Below, piece after piece: positions 10,783 to 21,030 of a stretch of DNA of 64,000 nt. The notes under the pieces are model-generated. The model was given only the letters and a program-made list of their open reading frames with translations. It did no database searches and had not been told where the DNA came from. The stretch spans positions 8,526,501 to 8,590,500 of the forward strand of contig OX291557.1 in assembly GCA_946406115.1 (NCBI GenBank), read 5' to 3'. The translations under genes were made by a program, and so were the position numbers. Position 1 is the first letter of the stretch, and every line of letters starts with the position of its first letter. Source of the DNA: Apoda limacodes (taxonomy: Eukaryota > Arthropoda > Insecta > Lepidoptera > Limacodidae).

Positions 10783-10870
10783 TTTTCAGGAAGCTTTTCA
10801 TCATTGATATCCTGGCCCTCTCGCTCTGTTGATCCCTCAAGAATCTCCCAAATGTTGTCCCCACCATAGA
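10783..10870 (-). CDS. AT: Allatotropin constant exon (acidic spacer after the peptide region)
   Basis: 88 nt, acceptor TGTTATACAG ending 10871, donor GAAAA|GTATAT at 10782. It enters in phase 1: its first two bases TC complete Leu with the C that ends exon 2, or Val with the G that ends any cassette. It encodes YGGDNIWEILEGSTEREGQD then INDEKLPE and exits in phase 2. The YG-x-DN-x-WE start and the REGQ block match moth allatotropin precursors. It is the common landing exon for all splice forms. Donor sequence is weaker than average, which the reader may want to test on cDNA. Confidence 0.92.
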
Positions 10871-12508
10871 CTGTATAACACACAAAAATATTACTAAGTA
10901 ATTTTATTTTATAAATATAATAGTATTTATTTATTACAGTATATAATTATTTATTAGAATGTCAATTAAAGTATAGTTGATATTTCTGAAAAATTAAGTA
11001 ATTTAGATGAAATATACTATAAAACAAAAAGAATATATGTGAAAATACAAACAAGAACGTAAAAATAACTAAACTAGAGTAAGACATGTATCTAGTTAGT
11101 AAGAACCCAAACAATGATATAAACAAAACAAAATACTTAGTATGTAATAATAACCTCATATACAAATATACTTTTATGTACAGGTGATAAACCTCTACAT
11201 TTCTTATAACATATTATTTCGCAGTAAATAACAATTGTATCTTTAACAAACACGTATACAGAGAAAGCTTCTATTATAACAATACCTTACGCAAAAACAT
11301 TTAAGCATCTAAAGCTCACTTTACTCATGGCTTGTATATCTTTTTCCAAAGCTTTGTACGTACCAACTTGTTCACTTCATTAATATGAATTCAGCTAATG
11401 CTGAATGTTGTTTCTTTTCACTTCGTTTTGCTTATGTGCATATTTAACGTATTTTAAACTATAATAAGACTTTTGTTAGAAAAAAAAACTAGAAATGTAG
11501 CCACTACTAATGTATAAAATAATGACGACATTCTAACTTTTTAAAATGATAGAGTTTTCGCGATATTAAAATCTTTTGCAAACATTTAATGAATATTATT
11601 TCTTTCGTTTCCTTAAGAACACTAAAAACCAGGATTTTATTGAATTTTAATCAATAATGACGAAAAAAGTAATATTTTATATTTAATAATAATCTAAGAA
11701 TTACTTAGAAATTGGAATAAAATGCAACAATTGATACGACACAAGACATACCTCCACGCAACTTCACCAGCTGTGACTTCAAAGTATATTTCCAAGTACT
11801 TAACTATAACATGAACTTTTACAACGCAAGTAAAATCTCCAGTTAGACGCCTCTTCTACTAACATTAGAACAAAATATGCAAATATTCAAGTTTAGTTGT
11901 ATGTATGTATAGATATGATTCCTTTGTCAATATTTGATGATGTAGATGCAGAATTTCCATACATTTCGAACATTCGCATTTCTTGCGGTAAGGCGATCTG
12001 AAGTTTCTGTGACATTATCATTTTGAAGCTATTGAAATCAAATATACGAACAACAAAGTATATTAAACCATATGTATGTAAGATCGCGCCATTTTTAAAG
12101 AAGCAGCGGCTGCGTCTAACTGACAAAGTTACAATAAAGCGCTTAATATGCTAAACAAATAAAATTGGCACAAGAAAATGTTGACTTTTCATACAAACAA
12201 CATGTCTTTTTCATTTAATGTGCTTATCCAGCGCTTGTTACTTTTGAGAGCTGTGAACACTACCTACGAAGCTAAGTAATTTTATCATTACGTTGATAGG
12301 TTATTAAGTTGGTCATATTAAAAGGTTGCGTTTTTGTAGTTTGCGTGTCGTGCTGATATCAACCCGTCCTTTGGGTTTTTTGTTCTGTCTATTTTAATTT
12401 TTCTGTCACTTTCAATCAATAAAACACCAAATGCACGAACATTCCCAACAAAGTTGGTATTTTTATTTGAAATAGAACTGACGAATCTCGCAGAGTTTAT
12501 CGGATTAC
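10871..12508. other. Allatotropin intron between cassette C and constant exon
   Basis: 1,638 nt, AT-rich. One exon-like stretch near 11755-11815 with a good minus-strand donor was examined and rejected because its phase does not fit. No repeat recognised. Confidence 0.6.
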
Positions 12509-12610
12509 CTCGAACGCTTTCCGGCAAGACGTTTCTTTTTCCATAACCCCTGGCGATTAGAAGTTTCGATTTAGGCCGAAAAGCCGCTCTGGTTTCTCTA
12601 TTATCCTCTT
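12509..12610 (-). CDS. AT: Allatotropin cassette exon C (allatotropin-like peptide ending ARGY-amide)
   Basis: 102 nt. The acceptor is TAAATCTATACAG ending 12611; the donor CGAG|GTAATC begins at 12508. It enters with two bases (AA, giving Gln after exon 2) and exits with one (G), so it is phase 1 to phase 1 and divisible by three. It encodes EDNRETR, then AAFRPKSKLLIARGY, then G-K-R, then NVLPESVR. Gly before Lys-Arg is the amide donor, so cleavage after Arg and before Asn would release an amidated peptide with C-terminus ARGY. This resembles ARGF of allatotropin with Tyr in the last position. The GC content (about 48%) stands out from the surrounding intron. It is likely one of the allatotropin-like peptides known from alternatively spliced Manduca transcripts. 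Not proven expressed here. Confidence 0.82.
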
Positions 12611-13765
12611 CTGTATAGATTTACAATAAAGATAAAGAAATTATAAAGTTATTTTAACGCGAAACGAACTATAGAAGCAAAAAATGTGACTTAATATAGT
12701 AATAATAATGAAAAATAATCTTGTTGAAGTTTAAATAAATCTTGTGATTTGTGAAGCGTTAATTTGCATTATTATAGAATATTTCTAAAATTTCATGTCA
12801 ATAAAGAATTTTCATTAAAAAGATAAACATAAGAGAAATCCTTACCAATATCTGAACTCTGTATGTAAATTTGTGCTTAAATAAACAAATCGTTGGCGTA
12901 CGTCGAAAGCTTGCGAAGTCTTTTATTAGTTTTTAAAGTCAGTGTTTTATGATAATGTGATAGAAAAGGGTTAGAAATAATGGTTAAAAGTACACAATTA
13001 CAAATTCTGTGGTTATATTAAGCCAAATTACTTTTAAAAAAGGTCCGGAGAGATAAGGTTTTTAAATTTATTGTGAAGATATAAACTGCTTAGTACCTAA
13101 TGGCAATGAACACATGATATTTACAGCAGTATGAAAATAATTTTATTTTATACTCTCGTACTTTAATTTTAAAATAAATAAATTAAAATTGGAATTGTAT
13201 TAGTAGTCTTTTCAGCAACTCGTTGCAAAAAGTATGTTCTTCTACCATTAAAGCACGAGCAACGTGTAAACCTTAGTGAAAAGAAGTTCGTCGCGCGTCA
13301 GCTAGATGGCGCATGATTAAAAATAGATCGCGCTTCGTCATTTTGTTTGAGATTCATATTCAGAAAATTGATATCAAAGTTCAATTCAAGTCATACAACG
13401 GTAATAAGTACAGCGAATAGGATATTCTGACGCCCCTTGATTTTATAACTTGCCATGCCCTCTTAATATTTAGGTACCTACCTTAAAAGTAAAAAAATGT
13501 AGACCACGTACTAATTTTTTGATAATTATTATATACCTATTACTATGTTTTCTTACTTCTATTATTTCTGGTTGTAATAAGCATTGTATTAGCCTGCTGC
13601 GCCTTGTTTTACAAACTATCACTCGTGTTAAAAAGTACTCACATTTGCAACAATTGCATAAATAACTATTTTGCAGCTTATACACGATGACCTATATATT
13701 TTTAAAATTCTAAAAGCTCTTTGAAGCTAAGCATGTTCACATTACACTTCGCAGATTCTGTTTAC
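12611..13765. other. Allatotropin intron between cassettes B and C
   Basis: 1,155 nt. A stretch at about 13200-13400 is somewhat richer in GC (GCGCGTCAGCTAGATGGCGC near 13293-13312), unexplained. No coding frame supported. Confidence 0.55.
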
Positions 13766-13867
13766 CTTCATCAGCCTCATCGTTACCACTTCTTTTGCCA
13801 AAGTCATTGGCCACCATCAAGGCACTCTTGGGGTGATACTTTCTTAGCACTTTGTATCCATCTAAGT
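13766..13867 (-). CDS. AT: Allatotropin cassette exon B (allatotropin-like peptide ending ANDF-amide)
   Basis: 102 nt. The acceptor is TTCTAATTCTACAG ending 13868; the donor GAAG|GTAAAC begins at 13765. It enters with AC (His after exon 2's C) and exits with G: phase 1 to phase 1, divisible by three. It encodes LDGYKVLRK, then YHPKSALMVANDF, then G-K-R, then SGNDEADE. Cleavage at Arg-Lys and Lys-Arg would give an amidated 13-mer, the same length as allatotropin. The C-terminus ANDF replaces ARGF, losing the Arg. Optional inclusion keeps the frame into the constant exon starting YGGDN. Confidence 0.85.
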
Positions 13868-14561
13868 CTGTAGAATTAGAATATTAGTGAGGATTTTTAA
13901 GCCCTAAAAGTTTCTAGTATAAATTATGTCTATTATAGTTAACGCTGGAATAATAAATCAACCAATGAACGGGTAAAGCACTTAATTAAGTTCTCTATAA
14001 TCATATAAACCAGAATGCAAAGCTTGATAGTCTTACTACGTTCATTTGGTAAGACGTTCATTAACACCGACACATATTTTTAAGTAATATAAACAGGGAC
14101 CCTATAGAGAAAAGTCTCGAGCTGACTTTGGACAGGTTTCGAGAAGTAGAGATGTACTTCCATACATTTTTGTCTCAAATTTCAGAGTTCGAATAGCTCG
14201 AGACCGTACCCAGAACTGACCAAAATTTTTAAGCACTTTCAATTTTTCTATCATACTTTTTTTTATAATTTTTAAATATGACTTATTGATTACCTATAAC
14301 AGTCTAAGTATATAAGTCTGCAAATACGGCATTTAAATGATTAAAATTTGATTACGTAGAGCTAAGGTTCCAAAATTACTCCCCAATGCAGAAAACATTT
14401 AAAATTTTAGAAAAACAAAAAGCAACACAGATATGTAGTATCCAGTTTCAAATGGAGTTTTTTTTATATCTCAAATGTAAGCTGGACAGCACTGTAGTCC
14501 ATCCCGGTGCTCTCTCCATTAGCTTCTCTTGCAGCAAAGATAGCTTAGCGCTTTATGCTAC
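13868..14561. other. Allatotropin intron between cassettes A and B
   Basis: 694 nt, GT-AG on the minus strand. No repeat or coding signal recognised. Confidence 0.6.
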
Positions 14562-14681
14562 CTTCGAAATCCGATTCCAGTGTCCTTTTCCCAAAATCCC
14601 TTGCAATGCCGATTGAAGGGCTCTTAAAAACCGCACCTGGTGATCGGGTCACCCTCTTTAATGTTTGATGTTCCACGTCAC
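14562..14681 (-). CDS. AT: Allatotropin cassette exon A (allatotropin-like peptide ending ARDF-amide)
   Basis: 120 nt. The acceptor is TTTTTTATGTGGCAAG ending 14682 (pyrimidine tract short, so the weakest of the three); the donor GAAG|GTAGCA begins at 14561. It enters with GT and exits with G: phase 1 to phase 1, divisible by three. It encodes DVEHQTLKR, then VTRSPGAVFKSPSIGIARDF, then G-K-R, then TLESDFE. The last 13 residues before Gly, VFKSPSIGIARDF, line up with allatotropin [13 protein letters not shown] at F2, K3, A10, R11 and F13. Lys-Arg or the single Arg upstream could set the N-terminus of the mature amide. Confidence 0.82.
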
Positions 14682-15321
14682 CTTGCCACATAAAAAATGT
14701 ACGTTAACCTTGGGTTTTCCTTGGGAATTGAATTTTATTAAGTAAATCAAGTCAGAATAAATAATAGAAAAAATATATAGATACTACATTATAATTACGC
14801 GGTACCTACGCTTTTATATGCAATAAAATTTTCTTTATAGAAAAAAAAATCACAAAATGACCTCTAGTTTTAGCCAATTTTCGATTTATTTTCATAACGG
14901 TGCATCCGGTTTAGCTGCATTTTCGTTATAAAATTACCCAATACAAAACCTAGAGTTGTTATTACCAAATTTTCAATACAAATAATAATATTCGAGTTAT
15001 CAATATTTAATGCTTTGCGCCCACACTACGTTCATTTTGCGCGTTTTTTGCAGAATTCGTCTTTATGCCCCGTCTTAAGGTAAGATGTAAGCCATATGGT
15101 TTTCCATAATTCGTTATCCATAATTTAAGAATTGATTGAAATTTTAAAGATTTTATTTTAAGTTTCATTTGTTATAAAAATAATGAATACATAAATACTT
15201 TTTTATACGTATTTGATTAAACTAATACATTAATAATACTTGAATAATAATTAAATACGGTAATCTGAAAAGTTGACAGATTAGTAGAAGTATATTTTAA
15301 TTAAATATACAAATATAAGTT

Positions 15322-15364
15322 AAATTACAATATAATATAACATATATATATTATATTGTAATTT
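15322..15364. repeat. Perfect 16-bp inverted repeat (hairpin), AT-rich
   Basis: AAATTACAATATAATA at 15322-15337 is matched exactly in reverse complement at 15349-15364, with an 11-base AT spacer. It could be simple AT-rich drift. Confidence 0.8.
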
Positions 15365-15924
15365 ATGGGTTGTCATATGTATTTAGAATGTTATTTTTTA
15401 TGTTAACCTTCTCATATTTGCCTCATATTGCCAATAATCAGGGCCCTTAAGATGAATAAACTTTTACAGAATAATTTTATCGTTATTTGAATTACAATGC
15501 ATAAGGGAAGGAGCTGGAAGTGTCTAGAAATATTCCAAACAAATTATACGCCCCATTAGCTTACTTCAGAAGTTGTCAAAAAAGATGAATTTCGGTCGTG
15601 GGCGTTCAAAGTACAGGACAACTTGTTAAATATATTATTATCTGGTTATACATTGTATACATATTAGTGTTGCGTAGTATTCATATAATACACATGAATA
15701 CAATTTCACTAAATATTTTAAGGGATGTGTTCGTACAATATTGAAAGGGATACGAAAAGTGTTTTTATTGATAAATTCGATTGTAAGGGCTTAAGGGTAT
15801 TGTAAACCTTTTAAATGTCTGCATCGACATCATTTAATTTAAGTTACTTCTTACTTATACCTTTACCTAGTACACCCATAACATCTCTGGTCAGGAACTT
15901 CACCCCAACAATATTTATATACGG

Positions 15925-16000
15925 CAGTTTCGTACCTGCCTGCTGAACTGTGAGGTCTGGGTTCGATTCCCGCACAAAGCCAACGTATATGTCATAGTAA
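15925..16000 (+). repeat. tRNA-derived SINE fragment
   Basis: B box GGTTCGATTCC near 15959-15969 in a context CCTGCCTGCTGAACTG upstream. No cloverleaf. Confidence 0.5.
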
Positions 16001-16234
16001 TGAACATCTGTGTTTAAAGTGAGTCTGGATGTTTGCTATACATATAATATACATAGATGTATTTACAAAAAAAAAGAAGATGTCCTTATAAATATTTCCC
16101 GGCTGCTGCTTCAAAATAATTGAGCAGGGTCACAGATAAAATCTATGCTTCTGCATCATCGATATCTTCACTTGCCTTATATAAGAATTAGCTGTGGTAC
16201 ACTGTTATGCGGATAAAAGTTTCTACTCTATGCT

Positions 16235-16535
16235 AATTAAGGGCATGGTCTATCTGCCTTAAAATATTCATCCTAATCCGCTCCGCAGTTAGGTTAAGCA
16301 ACATCGGGCGTGGTAAGTACCCGTTTGGATCACCACCCAGCGGCACATTTTTCTGAGCTTCTTCGTGCTTCGGAAGACACGTCAAACCGTCGGCTTTGGT
16401 TGTTGTATTCATATGACATAGCAGTCGATAAGCCAAGTCAAAGGCCTTATGAAAATTTGCACTGGGCGCGGTGAACGATGGCTTAGGCCTTTTGCTCTAA
16501 GGAGGGGCCTTCCTATGCCCCTGTGTAAGGACAAA
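16235..16535 (-). repeat. Interspersed repeat with GTTTGGATCACCACC and CTTCGGAAGACACGT blocks
   Basis: A block order (GTTTGGATCACCACC, then CTTCGGAAGACACGT, then CCGTCGGCTTTGG, then TAAGCCAAGTCA) typical of an abundant lepidopteran interspersed repeat. A related fragment with AAGCCAAGTCAGGCACCTTATG is at 20693-20760. A 67-codon minus frame here (16233-16436) is repeat sequence, not a gene. Confidence 0.55.
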
Positions 16536-17087
16536 CAACGGCTCAAGTAATTAATAGAAAAAATCATGTATCGATAAAATTGTCTATTCTTTAAAATAGA
16601 TAATAATTGATACTCATATTCTATTAAAAGTATTTAATTAATGAAATTTCACAGTCCAGCGAAGAATATTCAAAACTTAAATAAGATTTTATCTGAAAAT
16701 AGATAGGAAAATTAGATAAGAAGATTCATTTTCTGGGGACAGAGTGATGCATATTATAGATACTTTATTCATCTTGCTGCTACTTGTTTAACTTTAAAAT
16801 TGAGTTTTAAAAACTATACTATAAACATATGTAATAGAGATTTTTGTATACTAACGATATTTTTTTTGTATACAAGTGTTTTATTTTTTGTATACTAATG
16901 ATTTATTTTACACTCTTTGATGTATAAGTTTTAACTTTAAAGAAAGGATGTTCAGAAACAATTTTCGAATTAGTGTTAGAAAATTATAAGAGGGACTCTT
17001 TTTCATGTAAGTTGCACCATTTAATATTCATTAACTATAAATCCTTAAAACCTTATAATAGTATCAATGTAAATAATTTTTTTTTAT

Positions 17088-17195
17088 AGCAAAGATGGAG
17101 TTCAAAGATTATCCTTGCGCCAGGACTCGAACCAGCAATAAAGTTTAGAGTCCGAGTAAGTGCTCTCTTCCAATTCAGCTATCAAGGCATAAGTC
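17088..17195 (-). repeat. tRNA-derived SINE, minus orientation (same family as 44300-44408)
   Basis: On the minus strand: an A-box match TAGCTGAATTGG, a B box GGTTCGAGTCC and a tail ending CATCTTTGCTATAAAA. The copy at 44.3 kb has the same tail. The arms do not pair well enough for a functional tRNA. Confidence 0.65.
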
Positions 17196-18980
17196 TGGCC
17201 AATAACAATCGTGAAAACATCTTGGCTCTCGTAATACGCTCGTCACGAACGTCACAAATACAACTACATACTAAAACAAGGGGCTCATACATACATCAAT
17301 AATTTATTTCTTAATTCTATGACGATTTCATGTGTTTCATTGGTGTACTAGTACTGCATAAAATACCTAATAGTCACTAGATTTGTAGGGACATAAGTTA
17401 TTTTTTTTAACAATAATAAGAATTTATTTATGTCAACTTATACCTATATATATTAATATATAAAATTTACGTATTTTGTTTAAATAATGTCTATAAGCCA
17501 AAAAAAATTAATAATTCAAGTTATTTAAACATTGCCGACGCGACGCTCCATCTTTAAGTTTCTGCTGTGAGATCTAAGTAACGAAAACAGAAATTATTCA
17601 TAAGCAGGAAACTTTATCCTTATTTAACTTGTACAAAAGAATTAAAATATTAATTATAAAGATTAATTTGGCTTTGACTACTTAATTTTAACTTAAGGAA
17701 ATATAAGTCAAAGACTTTTCATTTTCTCTAAATAATCTAAAATTAATGAACTGTACATAATTTACTAGAATAACTCAGCTTAAGTACATCGTTGTAATAA
17801 TATGTATAAAGTAGCAAGTAATCTAACAAGTATGGATTAACTATGTAATTAAATTATTCTAAAGTGTACGCAGACACATGTTTTTAGAACAACACGAATT
17901 CTAAGAATGCTACCATTGGATATCTGTGTTGATAATAAGAAACATGACACTAAAAATAAATTTCTTTATATAAAAAAAGAAAGTAACTGACTGATTCAAT
18001 GATATAACCTAAACAGCCTAACCTCTGGGTCTAGGAAATTGAAATTTGGCATGCGTGTTCCCAACTTGACGTAGGGCTCCAATAAGAAAGGATTTTGCAA
18101 AATTCATCTTCTGAAGGGATAATATATGGGTTGGAAGTTTGTATGATTTGTAACTAAATGCATAAAAATTGGTATTTAGCCTTAGAGTTACAAAATAAGA
18201 TTGACTTTTTCTTCCTTATAAAAGTCCACGCGGACAAAGTCGCGGGATAATGGTAGTATACCATATACTTTTTTAAATTGGGCTTGCTTGTTAAACTTAT
18301 TGTTATTAAAAAAAGCTAGGCCAAGTTATGTCAAGTGTATCCGAGATTACGGTCTGTCATTCTATTTAAAGACCAAAATTTGAGAGAAGAGTTTTATGTA
18401 AACCTTTGAAGCCTAAATGTTAACTAATATTTAATCTGTGCCCAAATCTTCATTCTTTACTGTAATAGTAACAGGTTAAAATCTGACACTGACAGGCAAG
18501 AGAGACTTCGCGTTCGTGCTTTGCATTTTCTCTAAATCCAGAAAAAAACTTATTATTCTATGCACGAATATCGTCACGTTTCTTATCCCCCAGGAAAAGA
18601 TAAGGAAGTAACCAGTGGCTAGACACACATAATAATATAGGAGACATCCCCTTCTAACCAACCACCTTAGTCATGCGTGACAGATGGTAAGCCTACCGCT
18701 ATATCAATGCTTTTGATGCTGAGTGTTGAACTAAGTTGGCTTCATATATGTCCCATATCGTTAATCACCAGCTTTAAAAATTATCATTGGTAAAATGTGA
18801 GACTAGAGACTAGAGACTTATATTGCTACTTAATATTGTTAAACTATTAGCAGAGGAGCAATGTATATCATAATCATCAAATCAATAGTGACGTGTATAA
18901 ACCGCCAAATACAGGCCTTGATTTGAAATTGAAACCGTTTTCAAAATCTTCTAAAAAGAGATTGCCATAAAGATACTAAC

Positions 18981-19166
18981 GTTCGCTCCTAGTAGATGCC
19001 CTGTCGCGTTTGCCAAATCCTCGTGCTGTCATCATCTCTACATTCTTAAACCCCCTGGTTGGCCGTTGTTGCTTGGACCTGACCATCCGTCCGTCCGGAG
19101 CACCTTCGGCTAAGCACAGACAAGCTGCCACAGCAACCACCGCCAGCTGAATTGAGATATTCATGA
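18981..19166 (-). CDS. AT: Allatotropin exon 2: start codon, signal peptide and mature allatotropin
   Basis: The exon starts after acceptor TTCTTCTGTTTCAG (ending 19167); two bases later comes the ATG at 19164-19162. Residues 1-21 ([21 protein letters not shown]) form a signal peptide. A short linker ends QQRPTR, and residues 38-50 are [13 protein letters not shown], identical to the allatotropin first isolated from Manduca sexta. Gly51 is the amide donor and Lys52-Arg53 the cleavage site; the N-terminus is freed at the single Arg37. The coding part is 61 codons plus one base. The donor is GAAC|GTTAGT at 18980. Reading past it gives Arg then stop, so splicing is needed for the rest. The split C joins TC of the constant exon (Leu) or the first two bases of a cassette. 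Confidence 0.97.
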
Positions 19167-19167
19167 C

Positions 19168-20284
19168 TGAAACAGAAGAAAATTAACTGTGAAAAATGTG
19201 ACCTAAGGTAAGGAACTTTTATAAGTTAGTCATTTCATAATTATTTACCTAAACTACAAGTAAAAAAATATATGCTTTTTTATGCTTCTACTAGCTGATT
19301 TCCCGCAGTGCTACCCACGCGATCCCAACCCATACATCTTTTACACACTCTTTTAAATCTTGTCGCTGTATCAACCCTGGAACTCCCATATTAACTTTAG
19401 TTGTCGCGGACTTTTTACAGGCTGTTTTAAATTTTACAACTTTTCTATAGACGGCGCTTAAATAGGCAGCGTCCGTAAAAACTGCATTCGCTCGACCGTT
19501 TTTTCGTCGAATTTAGTTACAGAATAGATCACTACGAAAAGCATTTTATTTTATTAGAATCTTTAAGTGTGTTACAATAATGAGATAAACACGGCCATTG
19601 ATTAAAGTAACGACATACTTAAATAGAGTTTTTAGTAAGCAACTAAAAATTAAAATATTTTTAACAAACACTAAATCAGACTTCAAATATTCATTAAAAA
19701 GTAAAAAATAACCCCTTAAAACAAACATACTGGCAGAACATTGAGTCGAAGTCATAAATGTATGGTAAAGGTAGGTGAAATAAAATTAGTCTCTTGGCAT
19801 CCGCCTGCAAGGCAAAGAAAACATGTTACTAATGTTTTTAGTGGGTTATTTAGTAAACATTTTAAAGTCGGATTATGTTTTAGTGTTTTTTTTTCTGGTA
19901 ACAAATTATTTTATTAAACATTGAGAGGAAGTTACAGAGAACTACATTAAAGGCCATTAGCATAGAACTGTGCAACTTCCTATGACAACATAAAAATGTA
20001 AATGGCTCTATAAAGCACAATGGTTCTAAAACACCACATAAAATGCATTATGTCTCCAGCCTAGCCTTGTCAGCTACAAATATAAGATTTTTACGCGACA
20101 TACACGACACTTGTAATACTTCTTTTTTATGATAGCATGGGTGGTCAATTGGGTCATTGACAGGGCACCTTTGTATACAATATTGTATATAATGTTTATT
20201 TTCTATTAATTGACGTCTAAACAAATGGACAAACTTCGATAAAAATAACAAAGATAAACCAAAGGTTTAAGACATATAGTATAC
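19168..20284. other. Intron 1, no feature recognised
   Basis: Mostly AT-rich. One block at 19320-19520 is nearer balanced composition but has no open frame or known repeat signature. Confidence 0.4.
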
Positions 20285-20572
20285 TTTTTATTTGAAACCA
20301 GTTCTCACGGAAACTGCTTGTAGCTTGTGCTTATTATTCTGAGGAATAGTTTGAAATTATGCCCTCTCAACCTCCCATTTATCCTTAGAATCAAAATGGC
20401 ACTGAACAGTTTTAGACGAAATTTCTTCTGCGACCATAGTTGTGGATTGAATAAGTTATAGTATGTATAGATTTCTTCAAGAAGGAAGTGACTTAAACTT
20501 TCAAGTGTCGACAACACGCGAAGGCTTACTATAAGCCGTACACTTGTTTGCCGCCTTGGTGCCATAAATAAA
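20285..20572 (+). mobile_element. Decayed L-A LINE 3' fragment
   Basis: It follows the L-A order with many changes: CTGAGGAATAGTTTGAAATTATG, then TTCTTCAAGAAGGAAGTGA, then the tail ACACTTGTTTGCCGCCTTGG at about 20539-20558. Confidence 0.6.
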
Positions 20573-20692
20573 AAAAACTTTTTGCCTACAAAACTGCGGG
20601 ATGCAGTATATCTTGACAGATTGAAAATTGTTAGGCTTAAAGGTAATAAAATAAAAACTGTGATAAATAGACTGTCATATAAAAGCAGTCAT

Positions 20693-20860
20693 CAAGCCAA
20701 GTCAGGCACCTTATGAGGCTTGAGAACCCTGACAGTCGAGTGGCCACCAGTTTGACAAAGTCTTTTAACCCGCATTATGCAAGCGTGGTGGACTTATCCT
20801 TATTTTCTAAAGAGACCTTTACAAATAGTCTAATTGAATAAAAATACCTTTTTTCAAGTA
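20693..20860. repeat. Fragment related to the 16.3-16.5 kb repeat
   Basis: Shares AAGCCAAGTCA and the following CCTTATG with 16430-16450. Its ends are unclear. Confidence 0.4.
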
Positions 20861-21030
20861 TGAGTTTCAAAGTACGACTTTTGATTTATAAGACGCCAGT
20901 ATATAACTACGTGCGAATGGGTAAGCACCTGAATTTACCAGTTTGTCCAAAATATTTTAGGTGTAAGTGGTTCATTTAAGTACACTTTCCTAAACATCCG
21001 TGCTAAAAGAAAAGTTGGGAGACTTCCACT
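20861..21030 (+). repeat. Left member of an inverted repeat pair (partner 23815-23975)
   Basis: GTTTGTCCAAAATATTTTA and GTAAGTGGTTCAT and CATCCGTGCTAAAAGAAAAG all recur on the opposite strand at 23815-23975. The pair is about 160 bp long and clearly homologous by eye. Confidence 0.75.

Larger units (their letters stand above)
14682..18980. other. Allatotropin intron after exon 2, repeat-bearing
   Basis: 4,299 nt between exon 2 and cassette A. It contains an AT-rich palindrome (15322-15364), two tRNA-like SINE heads, part of an abundant Lepidoptera-type repeat (16240-16530) and a stretch shared with 51.0-51.25 kb. No further Gly-Lys-Arg peptide block was found in it on the minus strand. Confidence 0.6.

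Noticed and set aside
11325..11400. Minus-strand Phe-Gly-Lys-Arg (SFGKRYTSHE then stop) as another peptide exon
   Set aside because: A stop lies just upstream in frame, no acceptor is present, and the frame stops soon after, so it cannot join the constant exons.
11755..11815. Exon-like minus-strand stretch with a strong donor GGAG|GTATGT as a fourth cassette
   Set aside because: No acceptor gives phase 1 entry in the frame that fits the exit phase, and there is no amidation site.
12318..12527. VRGNPI in the minus frame as an allatostatin-C-like peptide
   Set aside because: The matching residues lie mostly beyond the donor of cassette C (after 12509), in intron sequence, and no Cys pair or cleavage sites are present.
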